From positions 902,311-940,261 of the forward strand of contig BFEA01000305.1 in the NCBI GenBank assembly GCA_003427395.1: a stretch of 37,951 nucleotides of DNA, written 5' to 3'. Position 1 is the first letter of the stretch; every line of letters starts with the position of its first letter. The notes under the pieces are model-generated. The model worked only from the letters and a program-made list of their open reading frames with translations. It was not told the DNA's origin and ran no database searches. Origin of the DNA: Chara braunii (Eukaryota > Streptophyta > Charophyceae > Charales > Characeae). Positions 28,912 to 37,951 of the stretch are shown in pieces. The translations under genes were made by a program, and so were the position numbers.

Positions 28912-28990
28912 GTTTGTCATCCTTGAGCGCAGGGGCCATGCTGCGCCATGCTAATTTTCTCCGTATTGTTCCAATTTTTACCCCAAGGAC
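28912..28990 (-). pseudogene. U6 snRNA pseudogene, 3' truncated
   Basis: Minus strand: GGTCCTTGGGG, then AAAAATTGGAACAATAC, GGAGAAAATTAGCATGGC, CCCTGCG, CAAGGATGACA. The ACAGAGA box is ACGGAGA, the AGC triad is kept, but a 10-base duplication (GCCATGCTGCGCCATGCT on the plus strand) follows it. Similarity ends after GGATGACA and continues into unrelated sequence, so the 3' half-stem is missing. Confidence 0.85.
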
Positions 28991-29470
28991 CAACCCATTT
29001 TGTTTTCTGCTTAATACAAAACAAAGCATCAAATCCATCCCTTCACCAAACACTGCACTCTTTCTGCCAATTACCATGTATTACACTTAGTCTCTCACTT
29101 GGGCCCATCATTGACCAAGCTACCGCCAATCACTGTCGCATCCTTTGGTGAGCCCTCCACTGTTGCTGCTCAGCAGCACCTCAATATACCAGCGAGGCAC
29201 ATAGCCAAGACGTGCATTCTCAGAAACCCAATCACATTGTGACATCTCAGGGAAGAACTTAGTTGACATGATTTTGCATCCCAAATCTTGACATCTCGAG
29301 CCAGAACCCGTTGACATAATTTTGCACAGCTTATGAGGGCATGGGTTCTGGTCATGTGCATGGAGCCAACCTTCTCAAATGCAAGATGCTGTGTCGTTTT
29401 GTACATCATCGACATCACCTCAAATGGATTCGCATGCTGCTCCCAACTGCACTTCGTCTTAGCCCTCGGA
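28991..29470. other. No gene recognised
   Basis: Contains two partly repeated strings, TTGACAT(G/A)ATTTTGCA (about 29262 and 29310). No motif-bearing frame. Confidence 0.45.
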
Positions 29471-29690
29471 GAACTTGTGGTCGATCACACATTTCCGCCA
29501 GCTGTTTGGAAGCAAAACTCTCTCAACTGAGTGGAAGCAAAACTCTCTCAGCTGGAAGCAACACTTGTGGATGATCGCACATTTCCGCCAGCTTTTTGGA
29601 AGCAAAACTCTCTCAGCTGAAAGCAAAACTTGTGGTCGATTGCACATTCCGATCTCCACTTCGTCTTATGGGTTTGATTGTGTTTCGCAA
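29471..29690. repeat. Tandem repeats with GGAAGCAAAACTCTCTCAGCTG
   Basis: ACTTGTGG(T/A)(C/T)GAT.(G/A)CACATTTCCG starts at about 29474, 29564 and 29628, with GGAAGCAAAACTCTCTCA repeated at 29509, 29532 and 29599. Irregular periods. Confidence 0.8.
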
Positions 29691-29940
29691 TAAGTAAGCG
29701 AGTAGCACCTATCGAGCTTCGTGCAACCAATTTGCTGGATTATCGATTCACGCAACGGGCTTTTTTTTTCTTTTCTTTCTTTCTTTTTCTCTCAATCTTG
29801 TTTGTATATATTTTCCTCATCTACCTCATCCTCTCGCTACTCTATGTATAGTACAGGGGAACACCAACCAAACCTGGAACTCTTGCCAGACCACAGGGTA
29901 GGCTGGCACCACAGCAGTGGCGCGAGAGCAAGGCTTGTAT

Positions 29941-30126
29941 CAGCCCCTCATCACGATGATGTGGGGTGATCAGGCATTGCCAACAGGGGAAACCGGCAAT
30001 GCTAGTGCCGAGCGTGTTTGGCCAGTCACTAGCACCTCAGCCCCTCATCACGATGATGTGGGGTGATCAGGCATTGCCAACGGGGGAAACCGGCGATGCT
30101 AGTGCCGAGCACCAGTCACTTGCACG
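29941..30126. repeat. 97-bp tandem duplication
   Basis: CAGCCCCTCATCACGATGAT starts at 29941 and 30038; both continue GTGGGGTGATCAGGCATTGCC and AACCGGC(A/G)ATGCTAGTGCCGAG. The copies are almost identical. Each unit has an inverted ATCA/TGAT arrangement around CACGATG. Confidence 0.93.
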
Positions 30127-30879
30127 TCCCCCTACCAACCCCACATTAGCGGTGTCTAATGGCCAATATCATTGCTACGACAGGCTTGGTGTTTTTGACA
30201 CACGCTCTTTGAGACATGCAGCCACAACCCCACGTGCGGCCAACAATTCCCAGTCTCCTCCTCTTTGGAGACTATTCTGAATACCCTTGCCTCAACTTCT
30301 CTTCTGCCCTTAGTGGTACCAGTGGTGCCAGTGGTACCCTGCAAGCTCAGGTTTCTGCCTGTCACGCATACGTGCATGCTACAGGTTCTCCTGCAAGCTT
30401 AGGTATCTGGCTGCGTCCGGTACCCTTCAAGCTCAGGGATATCTAGGAGTTCAGGATAAGGGAGTGGTCAACTTGCCACTTTGCTGGTCTAAGCCAAGCC
30501 ACAGAGACAAAATAAACAGAAGAAGAAGAGAGTCGAGAGACCACAAGCTGGAGAAACTGTCATAAGGTAGATGGAATTGAGCTGCTGAGAGGCAGGTGCA
30601 AGTTAAAAAAATAAGCCCACTAAGGAAACCCTCCACCTACTTGGGTGCGTCAAAGAACGAGCGAGATGCGCCCGGATCGCTGCAAGGTCAAAATCTACCT
30701 CTCTGCAATGTGGAGTGCAGAATACCTCCACCCTGGACAGGGCAGGTCTAGCCATCGCCCGACATTGTCGGTAAGAGGCTGCTACTCCTAAGGCATGTGA
30801 TTTAGGGACATGCATTGATCAGCCTTGCCCCTAAAAGCACGCAAGTGGAGAACCTGCTCCACTGTTTATGTACCAGGCT
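30127..30879. other. No gene recognised
   Basis: Short echoes of GGTACC and AAGCT(C/T)AGG near 30310-30445. No domain in any frame. Confidence 0.45.
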
Positions 30880-31010
30880 AAGTAACGCTCTTGTTAAACG
30901 ACGAGTACGTTTCCCAGCTATTTTTCTTAGAGTTGTGGCTTGCATGCCGCTGCAACTTCCGGGTGTCAGCCGCTGGAGCAAAAATGGTTGGTGGTGCAAG
31001 CCAAAAGGAG
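30880..31010 (+). repeat. Dispersed repeat R3, copy 2
   Basis: AAAAATGGTTGGTGGTGCAAGCC matches the R3 core. The upstream part (GTACGTTTCCCAGCTATTTTT) matches the inverse of 36250-36275, which shows copy 4 lies in the opposite orientation. Confidence 0.6.
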
Positions 31011-31081
31011 TCCTGAGCTGGTGCGTTCTTTTTCGGTGCGCAGCACGTTTCCAGCCCCGGAGAAAGTGCCTCGGAAGGACT

Positions 31082-31244
31082 GGCGGTTTGAACCACCGGT
31101 TCAGGAGCTCGTCCAACCGAACGTTGCCACTGTGTACAAGGAGACCACGCTTTTGATGTACCGGTCTATCTGCACCACAGTCAAAATCGTTCCTTTGATT
31201 GGAAAATTTGCTGTCACCGTCCCAAACTTGTGGTTTAAACCACC
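31082..31244. repeat. Inverted repeat arms flanking 113 bp
   Basis: GGCGGTTTGAACCACCGGTT (31082-31101, continuing CAGGA) pairs with 31220-31244, whose complement reads GGTGGTTTAAACCACAAGTT then TGGGA: about 20 of 25 positions. TGGTTTAAACCA is itself a perfect palindrome. Confidence 0.65.
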
Positions 31245-31455
31245 AGCACATGGCCCCAGCCAACTTGAGAATCAGAATTGAGCCTCTCCGAAAAATTCGG
31301 CAGCTCGAGGCAACCAGACAAAAATGGCTGGTGCCGCCAGCCAAAACCAAAACACAACAAAAGAAAAAGAAACACCACGCTGGTGTTTCAGTAAGGCTTG
31401 GTGCGCAGTCGGAATCCGCCAAGGACAAAGGAAGCACGGACGTACTGGTCCTCTA
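31245..31455 (+). repeat. Dispersed repeat R3, copy 3
   Basis: AAAAATGGCTGGTGCCGCCAGCC followed by AAAACCAAAAC and AAGGCTTGGTGCGCAGTCGG, collinear with copy 1 (AAAGCTTGGCGCACAGTTG). Confidence 0.6.
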
Positions 31456-31757
31456 AAGAATAGAGTTACCCAGGAAGGGTTTGCAAGAGAACCAACCATA
31501 GCTAACCATAGCTCCCTGTTAAGACTTGCCACCACAAAGTGGGAGACGGGAGCTTTAGTTCAGCTAAGCCAGCCTTATAGTTATTATCGGAAAACTGGGT
31601 CTGCCCATTGCCTGACAACAGTGCTGAACATTGCTGAGAGAAAGTGGGAACAAAAAGAGTGTGAGGAGGGACCCACAATCCAACTGGCAGATATTGCTCT
31701 TCTGGCTGAAGAAATATCTGCCTGGATTCTGAAAGAGAGAACAGCTTTTCCCTTAAT
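31456..31757. other. No gene recognised
   Basis: The frame 31324-31854 (+) is open through here but crosses R3 and a hairpin and has no domain. It may be the U3 part of the LTR-like segment that follows. Confidence 0.4.
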
Positions 31758-31825
31758 TATGGTTTACAGGGCAGCTCTGTTTCACGATATATATATAGTC
31801 AAACAGAGCTGCCCGGTAAACCGTA
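31758..31825. repeat. 25-bp hairpin
   Basis: Arms 31758-31782 and 31801-31825 match at 23 of 25 positions (core GGGCAGCTCTGTTT / AAACAGAGCTGCCC) around an 18-base AT-rich loop. Confidence 0.9.
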
Positions 31826-31847
31826 GCCAAAGATGGAGAAGAGGACA

Positions 31848-32152
31848 TATATAAAGGCAGTGCGGCTCGTCTCCGGCAAGGAGCAGCTGTAACAGCTTCA
31901 AGAGAAAAGCAAGGAACAAGGCAGCAGCTTTCCTTTTCTCAAGAGATAACACAATAAATATGAGCAAGTATTTCAAAAGATACCAGGAGGCCAGGATTCA
32001 TTGTGTACAGATTCATTGTCTACCGATTCTCAGAGATAACACAATAAATATGAGTAAGTATTTCAAATGATACCAGGAGGCTTGGAATCCTCGGATTCAT
32101 TGTCGACGCGACTCTGCAGATTTTGATAGGATTTGTTTTGGTGTCAGAACTT
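31848..32152 (+). promoter_or_regulatory. LTR-like promoter, poly(A) signals and possible primer-binding site
   Basis: TATATAAA (31848-31855) is followed by two AATAAA signals (31953 and 32043) lying in a 63-72-bp direct repeat (31942-32004 and 32032-32103), and then TGGTGTCAGAAC (about 32140-32151), close to the initiator-Met primer-binding site TGGTATCAGAGC. The order is that of an LTR followed by a primer-binding site. No second LTR or coding region is seen, so this may be a remnant or a TRIM. Ends are not defined. Confidence 0.45.
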
Positions 32153-32160
32153 TTCACTTT

Positions 32161-32569
32161 ATCTGACCTGATCCTCTTTCTCAGAAGAATTTGTTTATTA
32201 CTTTATATCCTATTAGCTAAGCTGTTTCCTTTATAGCTAAACCGTTTCTTTTCTATGCACAGAAAAACGATCATTTTTTCCATTTTCCTTTATTTTAAAA
32301 CAAAAAAAAACTGTGTCCAACTATTCTGGAGGGGAACAGCCTGGTTGCTTATCACTGGCAAGCACAAAAAGTACAGAAAAGAGTCAGCGGTGAAGAGAGA
32401 GGGTGCCGTGGGGTGTGCACACAAATGACTGAAGCTTTGAAAAGATGCATACAAATCTGCAAAATCTCTCTGAGGGCATACAAATGACTGACGCTTAGGG
32501 ACTCCCCCAAAAAGGCTGGGCAGGCCGATCACACAAATTTGCCAAAGTATGAAATGTACTTCTGGCGTG
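32161..32569. other. No gene recognised
   Basis: AT-rich text with an A run at about 32300-32310. CAAATGACTGA.GCTT occurs twice (32423 and 32482). Confidence 0.45.
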
Positions 32570-32710
32570 CCCATTTGTCAGCGGACTGGGAAGCCACGGG
32601 GCAAGGGTTTTTGCAGTCACCTCTGGGGGTGACCGCAAATGCCCTACTTATTTTTTAGCATTGTCTTCGAGAATTGGTGAAAATTCGTTCACAAAAGTTC
32701 GTGGATGACG
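32570..32710. repeat. Dispersed repeat R4, copy 1, with hairpin
   Basis: GTCAGCGGACTGGGAAGCCACGG (in part) leads to a hairpin, GCAGTCACC/GGTGACCGC (32613-32636) extending outward to GGGTTTTTGC/GCAAATGCCC. The same layout recurs at 33430-33560 with different stem bases. Confidence 0.65.
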
Positions 32711-32806
32711 CCGTGTGACCAGCCAAGTACCAGATCCCTGTTTCTCCGGAGGGCCGCGACCTTGTCCCATCTGAAAAGGTACAACAGTGCGACGTGAACC
32801 ATGCCC

Positions 32807-32858
32807 AAAACCTCAGATCAGCCCTTCCCAAAAACCTCAGATCAGCCCTTCCCAAATC
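32807..32858. repeat. 24-bp tandem duplication
   Basis: CCTCAGATCAGCCCTTCCC begins at 32811 and 32835. Confidence 0.93.
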
Positions 32859-33110
32859 CGCATATTTTGTGGATTTGGGGTCGCAGTGTGGGTATGCTCT
32901 AAGCTTCTTTTTTTTTTGTGCGTCTATTTTTTCCCTCGATATCAAATTTCGTGTTTTGTTATTCCTGGTTGGGTTAAAAGGACAAAATTGTCTGATTTGA
33001 TATAATTTATTTTTTGTTGTTTTTCTTCCCCTTTCTCATTACCAGGTAAGTCCCATTATTGGGAACTTTCTGTTTTACCTGAAATACAATATCTCCAAAT
33101 TTACTACACA

Positions 33111-33281
33111 TTGGCTCTCGCTCGACTACTCACCACTGTACATGCATTTGGACGCTCTAGGGACCAGGTGCATTAGGACGGCCGCAAAGTTGTGAATGTA
33201 TCCAGTCAACAAAGTGTCGCAATGCATGTCCAGTGTTATGTAGTGGAGCGAGGCCCATTGGCTCTCGCTCGACTACTCGCC
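33111..33281. repeat. Direct repeat of about 31 bp
   Basis: TTGGCTCTCGCTCGACTACT followed by C(A/G)CCACTGT at about 33112 and 33250. Confidence 0.88.
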
Positions 33282-33429
33282 ACTGTCCCAGATTGGAGAG
33301 TTTGACTTCACTCCACTTAGGGCATACTCACACTTGCGCTTGCGCCTTTTATGGCAAAATAGCTAAAGTTTGATGGTTGGGTCAATCGCATGAGGCAGGG
33401 AAAATGGCAAAAGCAGCAAATGGGGTATC

Positions 33430-33560
33430 AAATGTCAGCGGCCTGGCGGGCCACAGGGAGGGGCATTTTGCTACCACCTGTGGAGGTGGTAGCATTTTTT
33501 TTTTTCAGTTCGAGAGTTCGTGAAACGAAATTTGAAACAAATTTTGTTGGAAAAAAAAGG
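33430..33560. repeat. Dispersed repeat R4, copy 2, with hairpin
   Basis: GTCAGCGGCCTGGCGGGCCACAGG-type text, then a perfect 10-bp stem GCTACCACCT/AGGTGGTAGC with four-base loop (33470-33493), followed by GAGAGTTCGTGAAACGAA. Copy 1 has GAGAATTGGTGAAAATTCG at the corresponding place. Confidence 0.65.
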
Positions 33561-33716
33561 TTGAAGGATTTGGGCCTCACGCTGTATGAACGCATGAGGC
33601 ACCATTTTGGCAATTGCCAGAAAGTCCGGCTTGTGTCTTCTCTGATTTGCTGCCACCATGTGACCGGCCGGGGTGGCATTCCAGCAAAATAGGGATAGCA
33701 AAATTCACAGAGTTCG

Positions 33717-34175
33717 CTGCTATGCCATTGCTGTGTGAGTACGCCCCTACTCCTCAATTCGGGTGTGGAAAAACAAGTGGACAGCTGTCAGAACACGGGC
33801 TTCGGAATCACATCATGGTCCCCTGCCTGCAAAAGCAGTTGTTTGGAGACCGTAGTCCGCCAAGACGCTGATGGACGCTCGTTGTCAGAGAGTGCACCTC
33901 AAGTCTCTTTTGCTGCTATGCCACCGCTGTGTGAGTATGCCCTTACTCTTCAATTCGGAATTCGGGTGTGGAAAAACAAGTGGACAGCTGTCAGAACACG
34001 GCCTTCGGAATCACATCGTGGTCCCCTGCCTGCAAAAGCAGTTGTTTTGGGACAGTAGTCCGCCAAGACGCTACATCATGGTCCCCTGCCTGCAAAAGAA
34101 GTTGTTTGGAGACAGTAGTCCGCCATGACGCTGATGGACGCTCGTTGTCAGAGAGTTCACCTCAAGTCAGGGTGG
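33717..34175. repeat. Tandem repeat, about 160-195-bp units, 2.5 copies
   Basis: GCTGCTATGCCA..GCTGTGTGAGTA starts at 33717 and 33911; GGTCCCCTGCCTGCAAAAG occurs three times (33828, 34020, 34080). Unit 2 lacks about 40 bases present in units 1 and 3 (GATGGACGCTCGTTGTCAGA). Frames differ between units, so it is not a repeat protein. Confidence 0.9.
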
Positions 34176-34189
34176 ACGCAATTCTGACG

Positions 34190-34480
34190 AGGCTAGTGCC
34201 GTCACGGACGGACTCAAGTAGGGGTTAAACTATACCTGCCAGAGTAAAAATAATAATAATAAATGATAATTAAAAAAAAAGAAACTGTCAGAGAATACAC
34301 AAATAACTAGCTATAAGGCTTGTCCAAATTATACCTGGCTCGGTCACACAGCAGAAGTAGGGGCTAAGTACTGATCCAATCGTGTCAGAGAATACACAGG
34401 TAACTACCTATAAGCCTTATCCATAACTGGCTTGTTCACACTGCAGAAGGTCAAGTAGGGGGGTTAAACAATACCTACAC
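34190..34480. repeat. About 97-bp tandem repeat, diverged
   Basis: TGTCAGAGAATACACA..TAACTA.CTATAAG starts at 34286 and 34383; a partial earlier unit (GGGTTAAACTATACCTG) is at 34222. Confidence 0.75.
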
Positions 34481-34724
34481 AGGCGCTGGTGAGTCAAAAC
34501 CAATGAAACCATTAGTACTTTTGCAGGTACCGCTGGTCCGTTAGCACCTGACCCAGCATACTGGCAGCAATGCAGGTAATCTTTGACACTGCCATGGCTG
34601 TGGTTGCAGGTAGTTGTACTTATTGGCCGCAATGCATCTGACAGGATTCAAGCTCAAATTGCCCGTAATCTTACACATTTGCAGTAATGCAGGTGACTAG
34701 CTGTGTATCGAGATCCCAAGAGAC

Positions 34725-34933
34725 GAGCGTTTCAATTGCTATGCAGGTTGAGATGTGAAAAACCATAATCCCCTACTTGACTGATTAATGCGCTACAATC
34801 ACCTTCTTCGCCCAACTAGAGTGCATTCTGATGAGCGTTTCAATTGCTACACAGGTTGAGATGAAAAGCCACAATCCCCTACCTGACTGATGAATGCGCT
34901 ACTATCACGTTCTTCGCCCAAGTAGAGGGCATC
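34725..34933. repeat. 108-bp tandem duplication
   Basis: GAGCGTTTCAATTGCTA starts at 34725 and 34833; both units run through GCAGGTTGAGATG-type text, AATCCCCTAC.TGACTGAT and TTCTTCGCCCAA.TAGAG. Confidence 0.92.
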
Positions 34934-36060
34934 CTAACTATTTGACAGTATTTGTCAGTATTTGTATTCTTGGGTTGAATACAGCCACACGCTGCCGGCA
35001 CGTAGGTAGTCGTGCGCTACTAGGACGAGATGACCATTATAAGGGGTCTAAAAAACAGTCTGACAATCCGTCATGAGGCCTGCTTTGTCAGTACCAACTG
35101 TCGCGGCTTTTCAATATTCGATCTGTGAGGGTATGTTGCCTCAAACTTTCGTCATGTCATTCGTTCATCTAAAAGAAATAAAAACGACAGAAAGAGATCG
35201 TTAGCCAGCATGGCGGTATACCTTCCGTTGTTTCCTTTGCTGGTGCACATAAATATACGTGCTAGATGCCGAAGAGCTCAAAAATACTGTTGAGTCCAAC
35301 AGTCTCAAGGAGTTTCATGCTTTATGCTTAGTCCATACTGATTCTAGAAAATAAATCCAGAAAAGGGAGAATAGTCGGCTCCATACTGATTCTAGAATTC
35401 ATACTTAGTCCATACTGATTCTAGAAAAATCCAGAAAGGGGGGACCAGAAGAATGACAAGGAGAAAATATTTGCGAGTGATCAGTCATGACCCAAGAATA
35501 GTCGACCTGCTAGGGGTAGCAGCAGGATTGCCTCACACCCAAACCAATTCATTGCCGGTCGTGTAGATGCATCAGCTGACAATGCATCGGTTCAGGTGTG
35601 CGCTCATCGTACCGCTCATAGGGCGATGCTCCCAAAAAACTTATTGAAGTTACCTACATGAATACTCAATGTGATCCATAGGTACTAGGACGGACAGTCT
35701 AAGCATTCAGGGTAGGGAGGTGACTTAAAAGTTTTCTGTTTTCTAAGATCTAGGCCATCCACTGCAAGATGACCGTAGCACATATTCACACCAGGACTTC
35801 CCCTGAAAGTATCTGACAGCAGTTACAGCCAGCTTCAGTCAAGAAACTGAAGTCTTCTTGTCTACGCACTCAGATATTTTGAAAACAAATCAAATCAGTT
35901 ATCCTTATCTTCATGGTTCTTCAAAGTTCTTTAACTTCTACCTTTTGCGGAAGGAGGGATCCTGTGGGGGAAAACATCCGAAAAAAGGAAACAAAAAATT
36001 TCACTCGGACATTAGCCACCATCACGCTATCCCTTCACTATAGTAGCTCAATTAGGTAAA
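34934..36060. other. No gene; short repeats
   Basis: TCCATACTGATTCTAGAA occurs three times near 35330-35430. Otherwise I see no structure and no coding motif. Confidence 0.5.
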
Positions 36061-36073
36061 CGCACAAAGTACT

Positions 36074-36187
36074 TATGACCCTGCAAGCCAAGAACAAGCA
36101 AGCCACGCATTTTCTTTTTTGGCCGGCGCTTTATGACACTGCATGCCAAAAGCAAGCGAACCACGCATTTTCTTTTTTGGCGAGCGC
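36074..36187. repeat. 57-bp tandem duplication
   Basis: TATGAC(C/A)CTGCA.GCCAA starts at about 36074 and 36131; both units end CCACGCATTTTCTTTTTTGGC. Confidence 0.9.
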
Positions 36188-36320
36188 GGCCCAGCCATTT
36201 AGCTCCGGTATCGTGCGCTAAAAAGGTCCTGGCACGTGCACAACCGTGTTGGAGAAAAACAGCTGGGAAATGTACTAGCGGTTTGACAGACAACGTCGGA
36301 GAGTACAGCGAGACAAAAGA
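36165..36320 (-). repeat. Dispersed repeat R3, copy 4 (inverted)
   Basis: The minus strand carries the R3 core in degraded form (GAGC.AAATGGCTGG) and, on the plus strand, GAGAAAAACAGCTGGGAAATGTACT equals the inverse of the text at 30903-30930. Confidence 0.55.
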
Positions 36321-36604
36321 CGAACGGCAACATGCATGCATGTAAGAAGTTCATTAGGTCACATCCACATTCATTCATGACAGTCAATCCATGGCTATGC
36401 CACCAGCAAGAGGCCGGTTTGAAACATGTGACGTAAGCAGCGAGGAAAGGGGATACATAGAAAACTAAAATCTTTCTCCGGTCAGAGTTTTCAAAAAGAA
36501 TGTTCTCCATCTTTTCTGCCATCTTTCTTTTTCGTTTCTACTTTCCTTTCTGGCATCTGTAGGTAATAGCTCTAGGGATAAGGAGGATCTACTTCCTGAG
36601 CACA

Positions 36605-37232
36605 CTTCAAGGCCTATTCTAGGAATATGACAAATGGACCTGACCATCTTTGCGGTAACGTTCTGGTTGCAGGAGTGCCCACAGTTCGGGCACCCAAAAA
36701 CAAGTGCATGAACTTCTGATAATCAACTAAACGCCCCAAAACATCTGCTGGGAACCAATTCCAGCCAAGGAAGTGCAACCTGCATCGCAAAGGATCCTGC
36801 ATCAAGTACTTCCCGAACATACTTCAAGGCCTATCCTAGGACTATTACAAAAGAACCTGACCACATTTACGACCACAACCCCATTGCAGGAGTCCACAGT
36901 TCCGGCACCCGAAAACAAGTGCATAACCTTCTGATAATCTACTAAACGATCTTCACAACTCCACAGTGCGGGCACCCAAAACAAAGTGCATGACCTTCTG
37001 ATAATCAGCTAAACACCCCAAAACATCTGCTGGCAACCAATTCCACCCAAGGAAGCGCGCCGTGCATCACAAAGGATCCTGCATCAAGTACTTTCCAAGC
37101 ACACTTCAAGGCCTATCCTGGGACTACTACAAAAGAACCTGACCACCTTTACGGCCACATTCCTGTTGCAAGAGTCCACAGTTCGGGCACCTAAAAACAA
37201 GTGCATGGCCTGATGATAATCTACTAAAAGAT
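36605..37232. repeat. Tandem repeat, about 227-bp unit, nearly three copies
   Basis: CTTCAAGGCCTAT(T/C)CT starts at 36605, 36832 and 37106. Units share CCACAGTTC.GGCACCC.AAAACAAGTGCAT, CTTCTGATAATC, CCCCAAAACATCTGCTGG and AAAGGATCCTGCATCAAGTACTT. The middle unit carries an extra partial copy (36962-37010). Confidence 0.9.
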
Positions 37233-37951
37233 GTTGCATGCTGTGTTAAATTCCGGGCCGCCCGGCGGGCTGGCCTCCGTCCGGTGGGGGTCCCATGCGG
37301 CCCGGCCGGTTTGGTCCCCCGGTTGAATGCCGGGCGGGCCTAGCGCATTTTCGCGTGGAGGGTCGGAACGGCCTCGGCGGGGGCAGGCGGCCTCCCCACA
37401 CACCCCACAGACGTGTAGGCCTGGTTTTTTTTTTTTTTTTTTTTTTTTTGAAGGGCGTTCTCCCCCTTTCCTCCTTTCGCGTCTGGTATTCGTGCTCGGA
37501 TTCGAAAGTGGAGGCTGCCTTTCCCCCCTGGAAGCGTGCCCGACGCGATCGACTTCGCCTGTCGACAGTCGCGCTCGACATCGCTGCGGCCCGTCGTGAT
37601 TCGTGCCCTGCCTCGAAGCCGTCGTCGACCTCGCTACCGCGCCTCGTGTCCTCTCTCATCTTTTTTTTTTTTTTTTTCGTAATCGTGATACAAAACGGGC
37701 AGGTCCTCCTCTTCCCCCTCCTCCTGTCATCTTCATCTTCTTCCTCCTCCTCCTCCTCCTCCTCCTCCTCCCCGTCCTCTTTCTCGCCATCGCCATACAT
37801 AGCCGGCAGCCCCTCCTCCTCAACCTCCTCCTCCTCCGTTCGCCTTCTTCTTGTCTCCTCCTCCTCCCCTCCTCCTTTCATCTTCTTCTTCTTCCTCCTC
37901 CTCCTCCTCCTCGTCCTCGTCGTCCCGATTTCCTGCCACGTGTCGGCGGGA
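37233..37951. other. GC-rich low-complexity tail; no gene called
   Basis: GGCC/CCGG-rich text (37250-37400), a T run (37424-37449), a second T run (37660-37677) and long CTC/CTT arrays (37725-37910). A minus-strand frame of about 210 codons is almost entirely Glu, Arg and Lys from these arrays, so I do not call it. Confidence 0.55.

Noticed and set aside
31324-31854. 176-codon frame
   Set aside because: Crosses an R3 repeat and a strong hairpin; no domain.
37250-37400. Ribosomal RNA spacer because of GC-rich CCGGG text
   Set aside because: No recognisable conserved rRNA core sequence was found nearby.
37246-37881. Minus-strand frame of about 210 codons rich in Glu, Arg and Lys
   Set aside because: Almost all residues come from CTC/CTT arrays and T runs; no domain, start context or conserved segment.

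Overview
The window looks like intergenic nuclear DNA from a large, repeat-rich plant-lineage genome; I found no intact host gene. A streptophyte is suggested by three things: a chromodomain-type Ty3/gypsy retrotransposon with a plant-like initiator-Met primer-binding site, organelle-derived fragments that include a mitochondrial ccmF exon (bacterial-type cytochrome c maturation) next to a group II intron core, and standard-code mitochondrial reading frames. A charophyte such as Chara would fit, but species is inference only. The assembly has single N positions, a 155-base N gap (10322-10476), and an exact Nextera mate-pair junction sequence left inside the contig (12473-12510).

Layout. 1-616 is the 3' part of an LTR family (here L2) that recurs complete at 20147-21449. 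617-7842 holds diverged repeats: a foldback (1493-1615), one arm of an inverted pair of a 0.9-kb repeat (R1; partner at 25608-26530), tRNA-like SINE heads, microsatellites, a cluster of tRNA-derived SINE copies (5398-6492) and a 60-115-bp tandem repeat (6905-7410). 7843-22213 is one decayed Ty3/gypsy chromovirus: LTRs, primer-binding site, gag with coiled coil and damaged zinc knuckle, protease, reverse transcriptase, RNase H, integrase, chromodomain-like tail, polypurine tract, and a flanking CTTC target duplication. It has been hit repeatedly: two hAT-like elements with 8-bp target duplications (10235-11395; 12363-12661), a palindrome-rich insert (about 12903-13553), a 1.2-kb unclassified insert in the protease region, a short group II intron-like fragment (about 17636-17786), an internal tandem duplication in integrase, and a solo L2 LTR in the 3' LTR.

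22214-23950 is simple-sequence rich. 23952-25100 is a mosaic of mitochondrial fragments: a group II intron reverse-transcriptase start (+), the cox2 3' end (-), a ccmF exon (-) preceded by a group II domain V, and a nad3 segment (-). Around 27.6-29.0 kb lie two U6 snRNA pseudogenes and a third 3' fragment. The rest (29-37.95 kb) is short tandem duplications, a four-copy dispersed repeat (R3), an LTR-like promoter/poly(A) segment (31758-32160), two hairpins with different stem sequences at equivalent positions in related repeats (32613, 33470), and a GC-rich low-complexity tail.

Nothing here works together as a pathway. The story is layered transposition, organelle-DNA transfer, snRNA retrocopying and point-mutational decay, several catalytic losses being the C-to-T/G-to-A changes expected of methylated DNA.
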